Below are positions 63,666 through 64,000 of a stretch of DNA of 64,000 bases, in pieces; within the stretch, counting starts at the first letter, position 1, and every line of letters starts with the position of its first letter. This DNA is from Streptomyces sp. NRRL S-244. Its GTDB lineage: Bacteria; Actinomycetota; Actinomycetes; Streptomycetales; Streptomycetaceae. The notes beneath the pieces are model-generated. The model saw nothing but the letters and a program-made list of their open reading frames with translations. It did not search any database and was not told the DNA's origin. The position numbers and the translations under genes are program-made. Location: positions 81,109 to 145,108 of the forward strand of contig NZ_JOCX01000014.1 in NCBI RefSeq assembly GCF_000717915.1, read 5' to 3'.

Positions 63666-63749
63666 CCCCGCAGCGTACGCACCCGCTCCCCCGCCCCTCA
63701 CCACCTTTTCGAGCCCGGCCGGGCCGCGGCCCGGACCGGGCTCGCCCGC

Positions 63750-64000
63750 TCACGCCGGCGCAGCCCCCTGCTCCGGCCGCTCCCCGTACAGCCGGGTCGC
63801 GACCCACGCCCCCACCAGCGCCACGCAGGCCATCGGCAGGAAGACCACGACGAACGCGGCGGGGTGCGAGGCGGCGTGCGAGGAGGCCGCCCCCTCGGCG
63901 GCAGCGGCGTGCGCGGCCGCCCCCACCGCTCCCCCGCCCAGCGCGGCGACCGCCCCCCCGCCCGCCCCCAGCAGCACCACATTGGCCAGCGCGTCCGAGA
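63750..64000 (-). CDS. C-terminal end of a membrane protein, cut by the window
   Basis: The frame runs out of the window. It ends with LLGAGGGAVAALGGGAVGAAAH, a small Ala/His loop, and AAFVVVFLPMACVALVGAWVATRLYG followed by a charged tail. This looks like the last two helices of an MFS-type transporter. The first visible codons are incomplete. Confidence 0.6.
   Translation of the reverse strand, partial: SDALANVVLLGAGGGAVAALGGGAVGAAAHAAAAEGAASSHAASHPAAFVVVFLPMACVALVGAWVATRLYGERPEQGAAPA

Overview
The window reads as chromosomal DNA of a Streptomyces or a very close actinomycete: GC is very high with strong third-position bias, GTG (and one TTG) starts are frequent, and it carries genus-typical genes (SsgA-like protein, class E sortase and LAxTG protein, DasR boxes, DUF2786/DUF445/DUF3618/DUF6412/DUF2017 families). 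Gene order from the RNase PH gene to the Lrp regulator matches, from memory, the nagF-nagE1-nagE2, cysM-cysO-mec, clpS, ssgG and hppD neighbourhood of S. coelicolor.

Layout. 0-8.5 kb: short TatA, a DUF2786 protein, a ROK regulator divergent from a Gfo/Idh/MocA oxidoreductase, an ALF-repeat surface protein with an LANTG signal, a fumarylacetoacetase-family enzyme, a YidC-like insertase with a DUF6412 partner, and a class E sortase. 8.5-18.4 kb: accessory region holding a restriction island: NaeI-type endonuclease and Vsr on one strand, facing a cytosine-5 methyltransferase, SNF2/DEAH ATPase, ParB-like protein and wHTH/Cys4 HNH-like protein on the other, then an HTH regulator and a DUF559-type nuclease-fold protein. 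18.4-31 kb: GNAT enzyme, small membrane proteins, DUF445, DUF1707/LiaF-like protein, an ABC-2 exporter operon, a class A PBP, a Gdx/SugE exporter with a guanidine-III riboswitch, GroES-like, DUF3618, Bcp, a tandem pair of wHTH-HNH proteins and tRNA-Leu(UAG).

31-45 kb: rdgB, a lipoprotein and rph; the GlcNAc phosphotransferase set nagF/nagE1/nagE2 with four DasR boxes; an MBL hydrolase; cysM-cysO with an unlisted 35-residue leader peptide and the JAMM protease mec nearby (protein-thiocarboxylate cysteine synthesis); an APC permease; clpS-DUF2017; and pncB-pncA for NAD salvage. 45-64 kb: a secreted M6 protease, two RDD proteins, ssgG, an FAD-linked oxidase carrying an in-frame palindromic repeat, a TPR protein, hppD with a divergent Lrp regulator, an ArsR-MFS pair, a PDZ-less Lon-like protease, IclR regulator, a DEAD-family helicase, a Doc-like toxin with antitoxin, and the 3' end of a membrane protein cut by the window edge.

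Best candidate for something undescribed: the 9.5-16.2 kb island, where a NaeI-like R-M system is extended with an ATPase, a ParB-like protein and a degenerate HNH protein. Functions are assigned by reading motifs and family resemblance; no database search was run.
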